Shown here one piece after another: positions 1 to 9,315 of a stretch of DNA of 58,976 bases (within the stretch, counting starts at the first letter, position 1; every line of letters begins with the position of its first letter). Position numbers and translations under genes: made by a program. Source of the stretch: Planctomycetota bacterium (lineage in GTDB: Bacteria > Planctomycetota > UBA1135 > GCA-002748355); NCBI GenBank assembly GCA_011321845.1, contig DROQ01000042.1, positions 1 to 58,976 of the forward strand, given 5' to 3'. Under the pieces are notes generated by a model. The model was not told the DNA's origin, did no database searches, and saw only the letters and a list, made by a program, of their open reading frames with translations.

Positions 1-1590
1 CTCTCCGACCCACTCCCTGAGTCCGGGATGCAAGGAGAAAGAGGAGCGACGCCCTCTTTCTCCGGGCGCAACAGTCCAGGGCGCCAACTACGCCTTTCCC
101 AGGGGACAGAAGGAGGCGGCAATACTCAGGCTGCCCCCCCGCGCATCTTGCTGCGAGGACGCCTCATGGGAATGGACAAGGGGCTCGGACCTCTAGGCAA
201 TCTCTCCCTCAGGATCCATCTGGACGGAAAGGAATACAGGATTCGAACCGGGAAGGACGGAAGATTCGAACTCCGGGCCGGGGAAACACCCGGATGGACC
301 TCCCTCCTCATGGAACTCCCCCGGGAAGAATACTTTTTCCCCTTGGCTGGAATCGATTGGGTGGATGGCCCTGCCTATCTCGCTCCCCTCCTCGCCAAGG
401 CTCGGACCGGCCAAGAGCTTCGTCTCCCCCTTCTCCCCTGGGCCGAGGTCCGCGTCCGTCTCGAGGGACCGCGGGGCCTTCCCCTGGAACAGGCGAAACT
501 CTTCGTCCGCCCCCAGGCAAGCCCCGCCTCCCTGGGAAAAGAAGCATACCGCCTCCCAGGCCGGCATGGTATCCAGGACCCGCCCCTCGGGCCGGGTATC
601 GGACAGACCCTGGCCCCAGGCCTTTTTCTCTGCCCAAAACTTCCCCCCCGCCTTCCTCTCCATCTCCTCGTCCTCTCCGCCGGAGGCTTGAGGGCGGAAA
701 CGGTCCTCCCCAACCTTTCTCCCGGGCAACGCTATGAAACGACCTTGCGCCTGCTTCCCAGCACACCTCCACCTGTGAAAAGGCTTTGGGTGGTAGACAG
801 GAGAGGGAGGCCGATCTCGGGAGCCAAGGTTTGGCTCTACGACCAGGAAGAACGTTCCTTCGGGAGGCTCCTTCCTAAGCCATCCAAGGGGTACCCCTTT
901 TCACCACCTGGAGGTGGGGGGCGCATCCGGGCCTGGGCGCCCGGGTACTTTCCGGGGGAACTGCCCTTCAGCAAGGGAAGGGACCTCCCCCCGAAACTCC
1001 AGCTCCAACTCAGGAGAGGGGGGAGGACCCTGAGGATCCAAGTCCAGAAAGGGGGGAAACCCCAGGAGGGTGTTCCACTCCATCTACGGGAACTCGGCGA
1101 CAAGCCCTGGGCTCTCACATGGACTCTGGTCACCGATCCAAGAGGGATCGCGGCCCTCAGGGGACTCGAGGCCCCCTCCGGCCTTCTTCTCTTTTTCGGT
1201 AGCCGAGGAAGCCTGGACTTCGGTCTGGGGGAGAACCTAGTCCCGGACCCACCTCTCCTCGAAATCCAATCCTTGGATCATGTCCCCAGGATTGCCATCG
1301 AACAGGGTGCAAGGATCAAGGGAATCATCCGTGGGTTTCGAGGAGACCCCAGGGACCTCTCCCTGCAAGCCGTTTTTTCCGGATCCCACACCAAGGGGCC
1401 CTGGCGTCACCCGCTTTTCAACATTCCCCTCCGTGGACAAACAAGCAAGAAGGGTTTCAGCTTCTTCCAACAGGGGCTGCCAAGAGGGGAGTACCGTCTC
1501 CGATACCGAGGCCTTGACCTGGCCCGTTTCAACCTCAGGCCGGGAGAATCCCGGCTCGACCTGCGTTTCTCAATCAAGCAAGCCAAATGA
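1..1590 (+). CDS. Carboxypeptidase-regulatory-like repeat protein, 5' end cut by window edge
   Basis: The frame is open from base 1, so the N-terminus probably lies outside the window. The first ATG is at 28, and what follows is low-complexity and lacks a signal peptide. From about residue 40 of that ATG form, the protein alternates beta-rich segments like carboxypeptidase regulatory (transthyretin-like) folds. Examples are 'GPLGNLSLRIHLDGKEYRIR' with 'GKDGRFELRAGE', and 'DRRGRPISGAKVWLYD'. Such modules are common in large secreted or surface proteins and usually have a structural or adhesive role; no catalytic motif is visible. The stop overlaps the convergent gene at 1570-2328 by 21 nt. Function beyond a surface or secreted structural role is unknown. 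Confidence 0.7.
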   Translation, partial: LSDPLPESGMQGERGATPSFSGRNSPGRQLRLSQGTEGGGNTQAAPPRILLRGRLMGMDKGLGPLGNLSLRIHLDGKEYRIRTGKDGRFELRAGETPGWTSLLMELPREEYFFPLAGIDWVDGPAYLAPLLAKARTGQELRLPLLPWAEVRVRLEGPRGLPLEQAKLFVRPQASPASLGKEAYRLPGRHGIQDPPLGPGIGQTLAPGLFLCPKLPPRLPLHLLVLSAGGLRAETVLPNLSPGQRYETTLRLLPSTPPPVKRLWVVDRRGRPISGAKVWLYDQEERSFGRLLPKPSKGYPFSPPGGGGRIRAWAPGYFPGELPFSKGRDLPPKLQLQLRRGGRTLRIQVQKGGKPQEGVPLHLRELGDKPWALTWTLVTDPRGIAALRGLEAPSGLLLFFGSRGSLDFGLGENLVPDPPLLEIQSLDHVPRIAIEQGARIKGIIRGFRGDPRDLSLQAVFSGSHTKGPWRHPLFNIPLRGQTSKKGFSFFQQGLPRGEYRLRYRGLDLARFNLRPGESRLDLRFSIKQAK

Positions 1591-2328
1591 GAAGCTTTGC
1601 GTCAGAAAGAGGACCTCGGTAAACCAGTCTTCGAAGACCTTGGCGTCCTCCAGGGCCAGACTCATCAGAGTCGGTCGGTCCGAGCGCAGGGGGAGGAAGG
1701 GGGGATACCCATGCGCCATCAAGAATTGGCCCGTAGCCAGGAGGGCCAAGACAGCGTTCTCACTCTCAAACGGGCTCAGCCGAAGGAACTGCCGGCACAG
1801 GGCGGCCCCCTGGAGGACCGGATGTTTCCCCTTAAAATCGGAATAAGGGGCGAGATAGGCGTTCCCCTCCCGAAAACGTGCCAGGAGCCTAGGGAGGAGC
1901 ACCGGCCGGGGAGCCTCGAAGCCGTGTGGAAGGTCCCAGGCTCTCCCCTTGCGGAGACCGAGGATCCGATCCGGCAGTCCCTTCACAAGTCGTCTATAGT
2001 CCAGAAGCAAACTGGGTCCTGTTGGAAGAACCTTGCGCTCGGCGCGCTCTTCGACGAGGTCCAGGAGGAGATTCAGATTCCGGATCAAACCGAATTCGCG
2101 ATGTTGCGGGAGGAAGCGGCCTGGTTTTCCCTGGAGGACCGCCTCCACATCCTGCTGGCTCAGACACCAGCCCCGCGCCCCCATCAGGGCTTGGATCCAT
2201 CGATTCCGGCGAACCTGGTGGGCCATCCAGGGATCTTGTCCCCGAGGGCGTTCGATCGCTCGCTGGGCGAGCCCCAAATCGAGGGCTCCCAAGGGACCGA
2301 TTTCTGTAATCCAGCCTTCCATTCTCAT
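1570..2328 (-). CDS. Degenerate Fic-fold protein, probably catalytically inactive
   Basis: A 252-aa protein with no signal peptide. Its second half follows the Fic/DOC layout: a segment with 'YRRLVKGLPD' and 'GLRKGRAW' (compare the family's 'GxfR' region), 'FEAPRPVLLPRLL', then 'HPVLQGAALCRQFLRL', and finally 'SPFESENAVLALL' at residues 185-197 followed by 'MAHGYPP'. Active Fic AMP-transferases carry HPFxxGNGRxxR at this place. Here the catalytic His is Ser185, and of the GNGR phosphate-binding residues only Asn191 remains. The N-terminal (S/T)xxxE(G/N) inhibitory motif is also not recognisable. I infer a Fic-derived protein that has lost AMPylation and may act as a binding scaffold. The ATG at 2328 lacks a strong ribosome-binding site; an ATG two codons in is possible. 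The family call is by pattern only. Confidence 0.6.
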   Translation of the reverse strand: MRMEGWITEIGPLGALDLGLAQRAIERPRGQDPWMAHQVRRNRWIQALMGARGWCLSQQDVEAVLQGKPGRFLPQHREFGLIRNLNLLLDLVEERAERKVLPTGPSLLLDYRRLVKGLPDRILGLRKGRAWDLPHGFEAPRPVLLPRLLARFREGNAYLAPYSDFKGKHPVLQGAALCRQFLRLSPFESENAVLALLATGQFLMAHGYPPFLPLRSDRPTLMSLALEDAKVFEDWFTEVLFLTQSFSFGLLD

Positions 2329-2462
2329 ATTCCAAGGAAAGAATACTCCATTCCCAGAATCAGTCAGATTTCGAGATCATGGAGAACCCGGGTCGGCTCC
2401 CGGCAGCATGCTGAGGCCCCCGTCCCAAGGATAAAATAGGAGGGATCCCCTCCTCCAAAATC

Positions 2463-4988
2463 ATGGCAAACCAAGAGCAGCTCCCCCCGACACAGGTCCC
2501 CCCGAAGAAAAAATCCAGGGTATTCAAGACCCTCCTCTATCTCTTCGTGACCTGCCTGGTCCTCATCACCATCACCATCATCCTGATCCCCTACGCCCTC
2601 TCCTCCGAGAAATCCAGGGAATGGATCCGTGGGAGTATGGAGGAAGAGCTGGGTGTCCCCGTAGAACTGCAACAACTGGACTTCAGTTGGGGAAAAGGCT
2701 TCCTCCTCAAGGGCCTGGCCATTCATCAGCCGGAGGGGTTCGGAAAGGACAGGGCGATCTCGGTAGGCGAGGTCCATGCGGACCTCTCGTTCAAGGCATT
2801 GGCCGGGATGAACCTGGACCTCCAAGTGCAAATCCTGGATCCAAAGATCCATATCGTTGTGAACAAGCAGGGGAAGTCCAACATCGAGGCCCTCTTCCCA
2901 CCGCCGGCCTCCACAGCAAACAAAGGTCACAAGGTGACCGTCACCTACCCACCTGGGAGAAAGGATAGGGGACTGAGGTTCTCTCTTTTTCCCAAGGACA
3001 CTCAGAACGAGTTGAAAAGGGTCAAGCTCCAATTCGCCATCCGCCGAGCCGAGATCCAAATCCAAGACCGGCAGGCCGGGTTGGAGCGCACCCTCTCGGA
3101 TCTGGAGGTTCGAGTGGGCAATGGAGGCTATGGAGACCCCATTCGCATCTCCCTGGAAACCAAGATCCTCAACGAAAAAAAGGAAGAAGTCGGAAGCTTT
3201 GGGTTCACCGGCGAGGCTCCCATCCTCCCCGACCTGCCCATCCAATTGACGATGCGCAACTCCAACTTCGACCTTGCCACCCTCAAGGGCAGCATCGACA
3301 GCATGCTGGAGAGCCCCTTCAGCTCCTTCGAGGGGTCCCTGGATGGAAACCTAGGGGTTTATCTGCACCAGAACGACGGGGAGTTGGTCAAGGTCCGCTT
3401 GAACGGCGACATGGCGATCAAAAACCTCAAGATCGCCGAAGGGCCTCTGGGGAAGGGCAAGGGGATCTCCATCCCCAGCGGTGTCATCCGCCCCAGATTG
3501 GAGATCGACCCCGCGGACAAGAGCCTCTCGGCCGAGGGGACGATGGCCGATTTGGGTTTCCTTCAGATCCAGTCCCTGCCCGAACTCCCGGCCCGCGCGC
3601 TCTTGGGCAAAGAAAAAGACCTGGGGAGCGCGATCGGCCTGCAAATCACCATTGATCTCGACCAGCTCGCAGGTCAAAAAGGTCTGCTCCCCCAGGGTTC
3701 ATGGAACGGCAAAATCATCACTTCCCTCGCCGCCTTTCTTGCACCGGGCTGGGAAGAAGCCAAAACCCTTCCTCTCAGGCTGGAGGTCCGGGGGGAGCAG
3801 CTCAAGATCCGGGGGCCTTTCCTGCCCGAGGGGTGGACCCCTCCTCGGACCTTCGTCCTGGAAGGGGAGAGCCAGTACAACTGGGGCAGTCCCGAAAACT
3901 CTTGTCAGCTTCGTGCGAGCGCGGAAGGACTGGGGCTCCTGGCCAAGTGTCAGCTCCATAAGGAAGGGGAATTCTCCGGGGAAATGGAAACACACTTCGA
4001 AACAGAGCGCTCCAAAGCCCTCTGGAAACCCCTCGTCCCCCAAGGCATGGAACTCAAGGGGATCGGGCGCTGGGCTGGAGTCTTCCATGGGAAGATGGGA
4101 CCAGACTTGTTGAAATCCCTGGAGGTCCAAGGAGTCCTCTCCGCTCCCCGGCTGAACTACCTGGGGAACGACCTCGAGCCTCTCCGCCAGAAAATCGAAC
4201 TCAAGGATGGCGAGTTGGCCCTGTCCCCCCAGGAGGCCTCCAAACTCAATGGAGGGAAATTCAGTTTCAGCGCAAGCGCCCCCATCGGCTCAGAAGACAA
4301 ACCCGTTTCCTTCAAGCTGGGCTGGTTGGGGGGCAAGGCGGGCGGGGGGGTGATCCCTGTCCTGCGCTACGCCTTTCCTCTGCTCGCGGGGATTCCCCTG
4401 GACGATCTGAGCAAGATTTCGGGGGTGGACTTTTCTTCCATCGCCTCCATCCAGCTGGAAGGCAAAGGTCCTCTCCCCAAAAACGCCATGGACCTGAATC
4501 GATGGAATGGGAAGGGTAGCATCCACTTGAGCAAAGGCGGCTTTCAACCCAGCAAACAGCTCCAGGGTTTACTCAAACTCCTCGGACAAAAGAGTCGAAT
4601 CACCTTCAACGACGCGGTCGCCAAGTTCGAGATCAAAGACGGCAAGCTTGCAACCCATGATCTCAAAATCGGTGGGAAGGATGGGATCATCCTCCTGAAG
4701 GGGTGGACAAGCCTTGGAGGCACCCTCAACTACCAAATCGACTTGACGGACATCTTCAAGAAAAGCAAGAGGGGCCGGCAGATCCTCAAAGCTCGGGGCG
4801 ACAAACCGATCCAGGTGCAGATGACCGGCTCGCTGACCTCCCCTACCCTGCAGGCGGAGAATTTCGTCCAGAAGTTTCTCGAGGAAGGTCTCCAGAACGC
4901 CGCAAGGGGTTTTCTCCAAGGGCTCGGTAGGGGGAAATCTCCCGGCAAAGCGCTCAAGGATCTCCTGAAAGGATTGAAACGCAGATAA
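2463..4988 (+). CDS. AsmA-like inner-membrane-anchored protein
   Basis: An 841-aa protein with a short cytoplasmic N-terminus, one transmembrane helix at about residues 21-45 ('LLYLFVTCLVLITITIILIP') and a long periplasmic beta-rich region. The N-terminal pattern after the helix ('WIRGSMEEELGVPVELQQL', then 'AISVGEVHADLSF') and the C-terminal part ('GKGSIHLSKGGF', 'GIILLKGWTSLGGTLNYQ') match the AsmA/TamB-like superfamily. Those proteins are large periplasmic bridges linked to envelope lipid transport or outer-membrane homeostasis. The ATG is 13 nt upstream-linked to the next gene, which suggests co-transcription. An AGGAGG lies unusually far upstream (19 nt) inside a small hairpin. The assignment is from architecture; the substrate is unknown. 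Confidence 0.7.
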   Translation: MANQEQLPPTQVPPKKKSRVFKTLLYLFVTCLVLITITIILIPYALSSEKSREWIRGSMEEELGVPVELQQLDFSWGKGFLLKGLAIHQPEGFGKDRAISVGEVHADLSFKALAGMNLDLQVQILDPKIHIVVNKQGKSNIEALFPPPASTANKGHKVTVTYPPGRKDRGLRFSLFPKDTQNELKRVKLQFAIRRAEIQIQDRQAGLERTLSDLEVRVGNGGYGDPIRISLETKILNEKKEEVGSFGFTGEAPILPDLPIQLTMRNSNFDLATLKGSIDSMLESPFSSFEGSLDGNLGVYLHQNDGELVKVRLNGDMAIKNLKIAEGPLGKGKGISIPSGVIRPRLEIDPADKSLSAEGTMADLGFLQIQSLPELPARALLGKEKDLGSAIGLQITIDLDQLAGQKGLLPQGSWNGKIITSLAAFLAPGWEEAKTLPLRLEVRGEQLKIRGPFLPEGWTPPRTFVLEGESQYNWGSPENSCQLRASAEGLGLLAKCQLHKEGEFSGEMETHFETERSKALWKPLVPQGMELKGIGRWAGVFHGKMGPDLLKSLEVQGVLSAPRLNYLGNDLEPLRQKIELKDGELALSPQEASKLNGGKFSFSASAPIGSEDKPVSFKLGWLGGKAGGGVIPVLRYAFPLLAGIPLDDLSKISGVDFSSIASIQLEGKGPLPKNAMDLNRWNGKGSIHLSKGGFQPSKQLQGLLKLLGQKSRITFNDAVAKFEIKDGKLATHDLKIGGKDGIILLKGWTSLGGTLNYQIDLTDIFKKSKRGRQILKARGDKPIQVQMTGSLTSPTLQAENFVQKFLEEGLQNAARGFLQGLGRGKSPGKALKDLLKGLKRR

Positions 4989-5004
4989 GGCGCGGAGGTG
5001 GTTG

Positions 5005-7134
5005 ATGCTTTGCTCTCTCCTCTTGCCCCCCCTGATGGGGGCATCCCTCCTCCTACCGCAACAAAAAGGGTCCGCAGGCTGGAAGGCCGAAGTGCTCAAG
5101 ACTCTGGCCAAGTCAGGACTCCATGAAAAGGACCTGGGATACCGCCCCAAAAGCTGGTGGACGGCTTTTCCCAGAATGGAGCAGACTCCGTTCCTCCTCC
5201 CTCACTTCCGGGAGCTTTTTGCAAGCCCTCTGGATCTCCCCTTCTTCACAAGAGGTTTCGGCAAGGCCATCGAGCGTTTCCTTCCTCCCCAGGATCCGTC
5301 TTCCACAAAAAAACCGGGAGGCCGCCTGCGCCGCCTCCTCTACTACCTCGCGGTGGACCGGATGATCACGGGCTTTCGCACCTATTCGTCCAACCTCTTC
5401 CCTGAAACCCGCAGGGAGGATCCGCTCTTCCACGCCCTCCTCGAGGTGCAGCGCAGGGGAGGACAACCGACCCGGCTCATCAGCTTCGGCAAGGAAGCCG
5501 ACTACCCCAATCTTCGAAAGCGCCTCAAGAAGGATCTGGCAAAGCTCCCAACCCCCTTGCGCCTCCCCTTGGCCCGTCTGATTCTGAACAGTCTCGACGC
5601 CCGGACCTGGGTCCAAAAGGCCCTGCGTAACGTCCCCAGGGGTTTGGCCTCCAGGATTCAAGCTCTGAACAACCTTGGTGAGAGCCAGGGGGATGGGAAC
5701 GGTTTCTTCCCCGAGCTCGAGGACAGCTGGAAGCTGCTCGACTTCCACTCCATGGCCTACGCAGGGTTCAAGGCCTGCGACGCCCTGGAGCTTGCGGAGT
5801 CCGAGCTGATCCTGGCAATGAACAAGTTGGATCCGGGGCAAAAGGCGGCTCTTCGCCATTTCGGCTTTCGCTGGAACTCCCCCCTCGGTCCCATCCTGAT
5901 CTCGGGCACAGACAAAGACACCCACCGCGTTCCCCACCCCTTTCTGGCTGTGGATCTAGGAGGAGACGACCAATGGCTCGCCTCGGTCGCGGCGGCCGGC
6001 CCGGAACGCCCCCTCAGCCTGCTCTTGGACCTGGGTGGAGCAGACAGGTACTCCTGCGATGAAAACCAGGGACCGAGTCAGGGGGTGGGCATTCTTGGTG
6101 TGGGAATCCTCATGGACTCCCAGGGCGACGACCATTACCAAATCGATTCCATGGGCCAGGGCTTTGGTCGGTTGGGGATCGGCATCCTCGCGGACCGACG
6201 AGGAAAGGACCGGTACCAAGCGCGCTTTTCCGCCCAGGGGGCGGGAGTGCTCGGGATCGGGCTTTGTCTCGACGGCGCGGGAAATGACAGCTACCGCCTC
6301 TTCTCGGATGGGCAGGGGATGGGCTTGTTGGGTGGCATCGGGGTCTTGGGAGACGCGGGAGGGAACGATGAGTACTACGCCGAGCCCAGCGCGGAGAAAA
6401 CCGGAAGGGGAGATTACCATTCCAAGGGCGGAGTCTCCGTCAGCTTCGCCCAGGGCGCAGGAGGGGGACGCCGGGGCGATGGGAGTGACGGACACAGCTA
6501 CGCGGGCGGACTGGGGGCCCTCCTGGATCTAAGCGGCGATGACCATTACAAAGCGGGCAATTTCTCCCTGGGGATCGGCTATTGGTTCGGCACCGGCCTG
6601 GTCTGGGACGGAGGGGGCGACGACGTCTACGAATCCTGCTACTTCACCCAAGCTTCGGGAGCACACTTCGCCCTCGGCGTCCTGGTGGACGAAGCGGGCA
6701 ATGACAAGCACCGACTGGTCGGGACCTCAGGCGCGGGGATCGCCTTTGGCTGGGACCTGGTCTGCGCCCTCCTGCTCGACGTGGAAGGGGACGACAGCTA
6801 CGAGGCCAAGATCATTTCCCTCGGCAGCGCCGAGGTCCGCTCCAACGCCTTCCTGATCGACTTGAAGGGAAAGGACCGCTACATCTTTGGAGTCAAGAAA
6901 TCCCCCATCGGCTTAGGGGGAGTGGACAAGAGGAAAGAATATGGGGAGGTCCGCTTCTTCGCCCCTTACAACGGCCTGGTCTCCCAGGTCGGGCTCTTCC
7001 TGGACCTGGAAGGGAAGGACCAATACCTCAAGCAAAAGCCCAAGGACAGCCCCTTCCCCAAACGGGGAAACGGAGTCTTCCTCCAGGGTGGGAACCCCAA
7101 GACCCGCAACTATGCTCTCTTCGACGACCGCTAG
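5005..7134 (+). CDS. Secreted G-[DNK]-D-x-Y repeat (solenoid-like) protein
   Basis: The start is placed at ATG 5005 because GGAGG lies 6 nt upstream; a TTG directly before it is in the same frame. The 709-aa product begins with a short hydrophobic signal-like segment. The first ~290 residues are alpha-helical with no recognised family. From about residue 310 there are at least ten repeats of roughly 26-30 residues, each containing a G-[DNK]-D-x-Y/H element (GADRY, GDDHY, GKDRY, GNDSY, GNDEY, GDDVY, GDDSY and others) followed by a Gly-rich strand such as 'GxLGIGxLxD'. This periodicity suggests a beta-solenoid with regularly placed acidic residues, perhaps metal-binding. It lies 16 nt after the AsmA-like gene and is probably in its operon. 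Function is unknown. Confidence 0.7.
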   Translation: MLCSLLLPPLMGASLLLPQQKGSAGWKAEVLKTLAKSGLHEKDLGYRPKSWWTAFPRMEQTPFLLPHFRELFASPLDLPFFTRGFGKAIERFLPPQDPSSTKKPGGRLRRLLYYLAVDRMITGFRTYSSNLFPETRREDPLFHALLEVQRRGGQPTRLISFGKEADYPNLRKRLKKDLAKLPTPLRLPLARLILNSLDARTWVQKALRNVPRGLASRIQALNNLGESQGDGNGFFPELEDSWKLLDFHSMAYAGFKACDALELAESELILAMNKLDPGQKAALRHFGFRWNSPLGPILISGTDKDTHRVPHPFLAVDLGGDDQWLASVAAAGPERPLSLLLDLGGADRYSCDENQGPSQGVGILGVGILMDSQGDDHYQIDSMGQGFGRLGIGILADRRGKDRYQARFSAQGAGVLGIGLCLDGAGNDSYRLFSDGQGMGLLGGIGVLGDAGGNDEYYAEPSAEKTGRGDYHSKGGVSVSFAQGAGGGRRGDGSDGHSYAGGLGALLDLSGDDHYKAGNFSLGIGYWFGTGLVWDGGGDDVYESCYFTQASGAHFALGVLVDEAGNDKHRLVGTSGAGIAFGWDLVCALLLDVEGDDSYEAKIISLGSAEVRSNAFLIDLKGKDRYIFGVKKSPIGLGGVDKRKEYGEVRFFAPYNGLVSQVGLFLDLEGKDQYLKQKPKDSPFPKRGNGVFLQGGNPKTRNYALFDDR

Positions 7135-7173
7135 AAGACCTTGGGGCCTTGCACCCAGCTTTGGTGCCTGGAA

Positions 7174-8037
7174 CTACAAAAGGCGGTACCGTTCGGGGAG
7201 GATAGCGTCCAACCGACGCTTGACCTCGTCGGGAACCAGCTCCGGCGGGGTCATCAGAGAATGCTCCAGGATGTTCGCATAGGGCGTCTCCGGGGAACCC
7301 GGGATCTTGGCGGCAAGATTTCTCACAACCGTCTTGGCGGTCTCAACATTCTTCCGCAGGACTTCGAGGACCGAGCTGACATCCACATCCTCTTCCTCTT
7401 CGTGCCAGCAGTCATAATCTGTGGCGAGGGCCAGGGTCGAGTAACTCATGCCCGCCTCCCGAGCGAGCTTGGCCTCTTGGAGGTTGGTCATGCCGATCAC
7501 CGTCACCCCCCAGCTCCGGTAGAGCAGAGATTCCGCTCGTGTAGAGAACTGGGGTCCCTCCATGCACAGATAGGTTCCCCCTCGATGCACCTTGGCCCCC
7601 GATTCTTGCGCGGCTTCATAAACCATCTCGGCCAATACAGCGCAGATGGGATCGGCAAAGTGCACATGTCCCACCAACCCATCCCCGAAAAAGGTGTCGG
7701 GACGATGCCGGGTCCGGTCGATGAACTGGTCCACCACCACCAGATCCCCCGGAACAATGTCCTCCCTCATGCTCCCCACCGCGGAGATCGCAAGGATGGC
7801 GTCCACCCCAAGCATCTTCATTGCATAGAGATTCGCCCGAAAGGGAAGCTCATTGGGTAGGAGGCGGTGCCCGGGACCATGGCGGGGAAGGAAGACTAGC
7901 TCCGTTTCTCCGATGCGCCCTTCCACCAAAGGACCGGAGGGAGGTCCAAAGGGCGTCTCCATTTCTCTTGTCTGGGCCTCGGCGAGGCCTTCGATCTCAT
8001 AGAGTCCGCTTCCACCGATCACACCGAGCTTTTTCAT
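7174..8037 (-). CDS. mtnP: S-methyl-5'-thioadenosine phosphorylase
   Basis: This cytosolic enzyme cleaves methylthioadenosine with phosphate to adenine and methylthioribose-1-phosphate, the first step of methionine salvage from polyamine synthesis. The 287-aa length is normal for the family. Visible family features include the N-terminal phosphate-binding 'IGGSGLYEI', 'FLPRHGPGHRLLPNELPFRAN', 'ILAISAVGSM', 'YLCMEGPQFSTRAES' and the C-terminal 'LATDYDCWHEEEE'. The last is typical of MTAP rather than purine nucleoside phosphorylase. It is transcribed divergently from tdh-kbl across about 180 bp and converges on the repeat protein. A purine phosphorylase with broader specificity is the main alternative. 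Confidence 0.92.
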   Translation of the reverse strand: MKKLGVIGGSGLYEIEGLAEAQTREMETPFGPPSGPLVEGRIGETELVFLPRHGPGHRLLPNELPFRANLYAMKMLGVDAILAISAVGSMREDIVPGDLVVVDQFIDRTRHRPDTFFGDGLVGHVHFADPICAVLAEMVYEAAQESGAKVHRGGTYLCMEGPQFSTRAESLLYRSWGVTVIGMTNLQEAKLAREAGMSYSTLALATDYDCWHEEEEDVDVSSVLEVLRKNVETAKTVVRNLAAKIPGSPETPYANILEHSLMTPPELVPDEVKRRLDAILPERYRLL

Positions 8038-8218
8038 GGCCTTCCCTGCTTCGAGTTGAAAAGGGGCCGTTTTAGCGAGGTATCCGCGACAATGAAAGCC
8101 AGTCTGACCGTTGCCCCCGACCCTTCAAGCTGCCAGAATCGCTCCCCGTTTTCGGTAGGGAGAGCTGCATGGATCAACTCACAGGCCGAAACCAGTGCCT
8201 GGAACAGGAGAAGTCCGG

Positions 8219-9307
8219 ATGAAAGGGATCGAGGTCTATGACATAGGGAAATGGAGGTTCCGGGAAGACCTCGAGGTTCCGGAGCCCCAAAAGGGGGAAG
8301 CGCGGATCAAGGTCCTCGCCGCCGGAATCTGCGGAACGGATATCCACATCAACAACGGCGACCCCAGCCTCACCCATCTGCTCCGCATCCCTTTTATCCT
8401 GGGGCATGAATTCTGTGGATTGGTGGACCGGCTCGGCCCGGAGACGGAAGGACCCGAGACGGGAACCTATGTCTCCGCCGAAATGCACGAGTGGTGTGGG
8501 GATTGCCCCGCCTGTCTCTCGGGAGCCTTCCACGCTTGCCAAAATACCAAGATCCATGGATTGAACCTGGACGGCTGCTTCGCCGAGTATGTTGTTGTTC
8601 CCGTCCGCAACCTCGTCCTCCTCCCCAAAGATCTACCCGTTAAGGCCGGAGCCATCCTCGACCCTTTGGGGAACGCGGTCCACACCGCCCTCAAGGTCCC
8701 CCCCAAGGACAAGAACGTCGCTGTCATTGGATACGGCCCCATCGGAGCCATGTCGGTGGAGGTCCTCCTTTTCGAAGGGGCAAAAAACATTTGGATCACC
8801 GATGTCAACCCCAAGGCCCTCGAGCGGGCCAGGTCATGGGTCCAAAAGAAAGGTTGCCAAGACCGGGTTCGTGTCCTTTCCACCGCAGGAACCGAGCGAG
8901 AGAAGACGATCCAATCCATCCTCGAGGATTCCCAGGGAGGAGTGGATGTGGTCTTGGAGATCTCCGGACACCCCAACGGGATCAACGATGGGCTCAAAAT
9001 CGTGCGAGCGGCCGGAGACTACGTCCAGTTGGGCCTCCCGAGCGGAGAAGTCACCATCCATGACTTCGGCCCCAACATCGTTTTCAAGGGGATCCGCATC
9101 CACGCCATCATCGGGAGAGAGGTCTTTGCCACCTGGGAAAAGATGTTGGAACTCCACCAACGTGGATTTGACATCGCCGGGATGGTCACCGGCGAATATC
9201 CCATTGAAGAATTTGGAACGGCGCTGAATCGTTTCATCGAGGGAGAAGAACAAAAAGTGGTCCTCAGGATGAGTGGCACCGAAGAGCGGGATTCCAAGAA
9301 AGGCTAG
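8219..9307 (+). CDS. tdh: L-threonine 3-dehydrogenase
   Basis: A zinc-dependent medium-chain dehydrogenase that oxidises L-threonine to 2-amino-3-ketobutyrate with NAD+. The start is ATG 8219, which has AGGAG 8 nt upstream; an upstream in-frame GTG at 8195 is less likely. The 362-aa product has catalytic zinc ligands C38, H63 and E64 ('GICGTDIHI', 'LGHEFCG') and structural zinc cysteines C93, C96, C99 and C107. The Rossmann motif is '[12 protein letters not shown]'. The next gene, kbl, starts 9 nt after the stop, so the two form a threonine-to-glycine operon in which the unstable ketobutyrate is passed straight on. Other MDR dehydrogenases are the alternative, but the neighbour makes Tdh very likely. 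Confidence 0.93.
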   Translation: MKGIEVYDIGKWRFREDLEVPEPQKGEARIKVLAAGICGTDIHINNGDPSLTHLLRIPFILGHEFCGLVDRLGPETEGPETGTYVSAEMHEWCGDCPACLSGAFHACQNTKIHGLNLDGCFAEYVVVPVRNLVLLPKDLPVKAGAILDPLGNAVHTALKVPPKDKNVAVIGYGPIGAMSVEVLLFEGAKNIWITDVNPKALERARSWVQKKGCQDRVRVLSTAGTEREKTIQSILEDSQGGVDVVLEISGHPNGINDGLKIVRAAGDYVQLGLPSGEVTIHDFGPNIVFKGIRIHAIIGREVFATWEKMLELHQRGFDIAGMVTGEYPIEEFGTALNRFIEGEEQKVVLRMSGTEERDSKKG

Positions 9308-9315
9308 GTGAAGAA

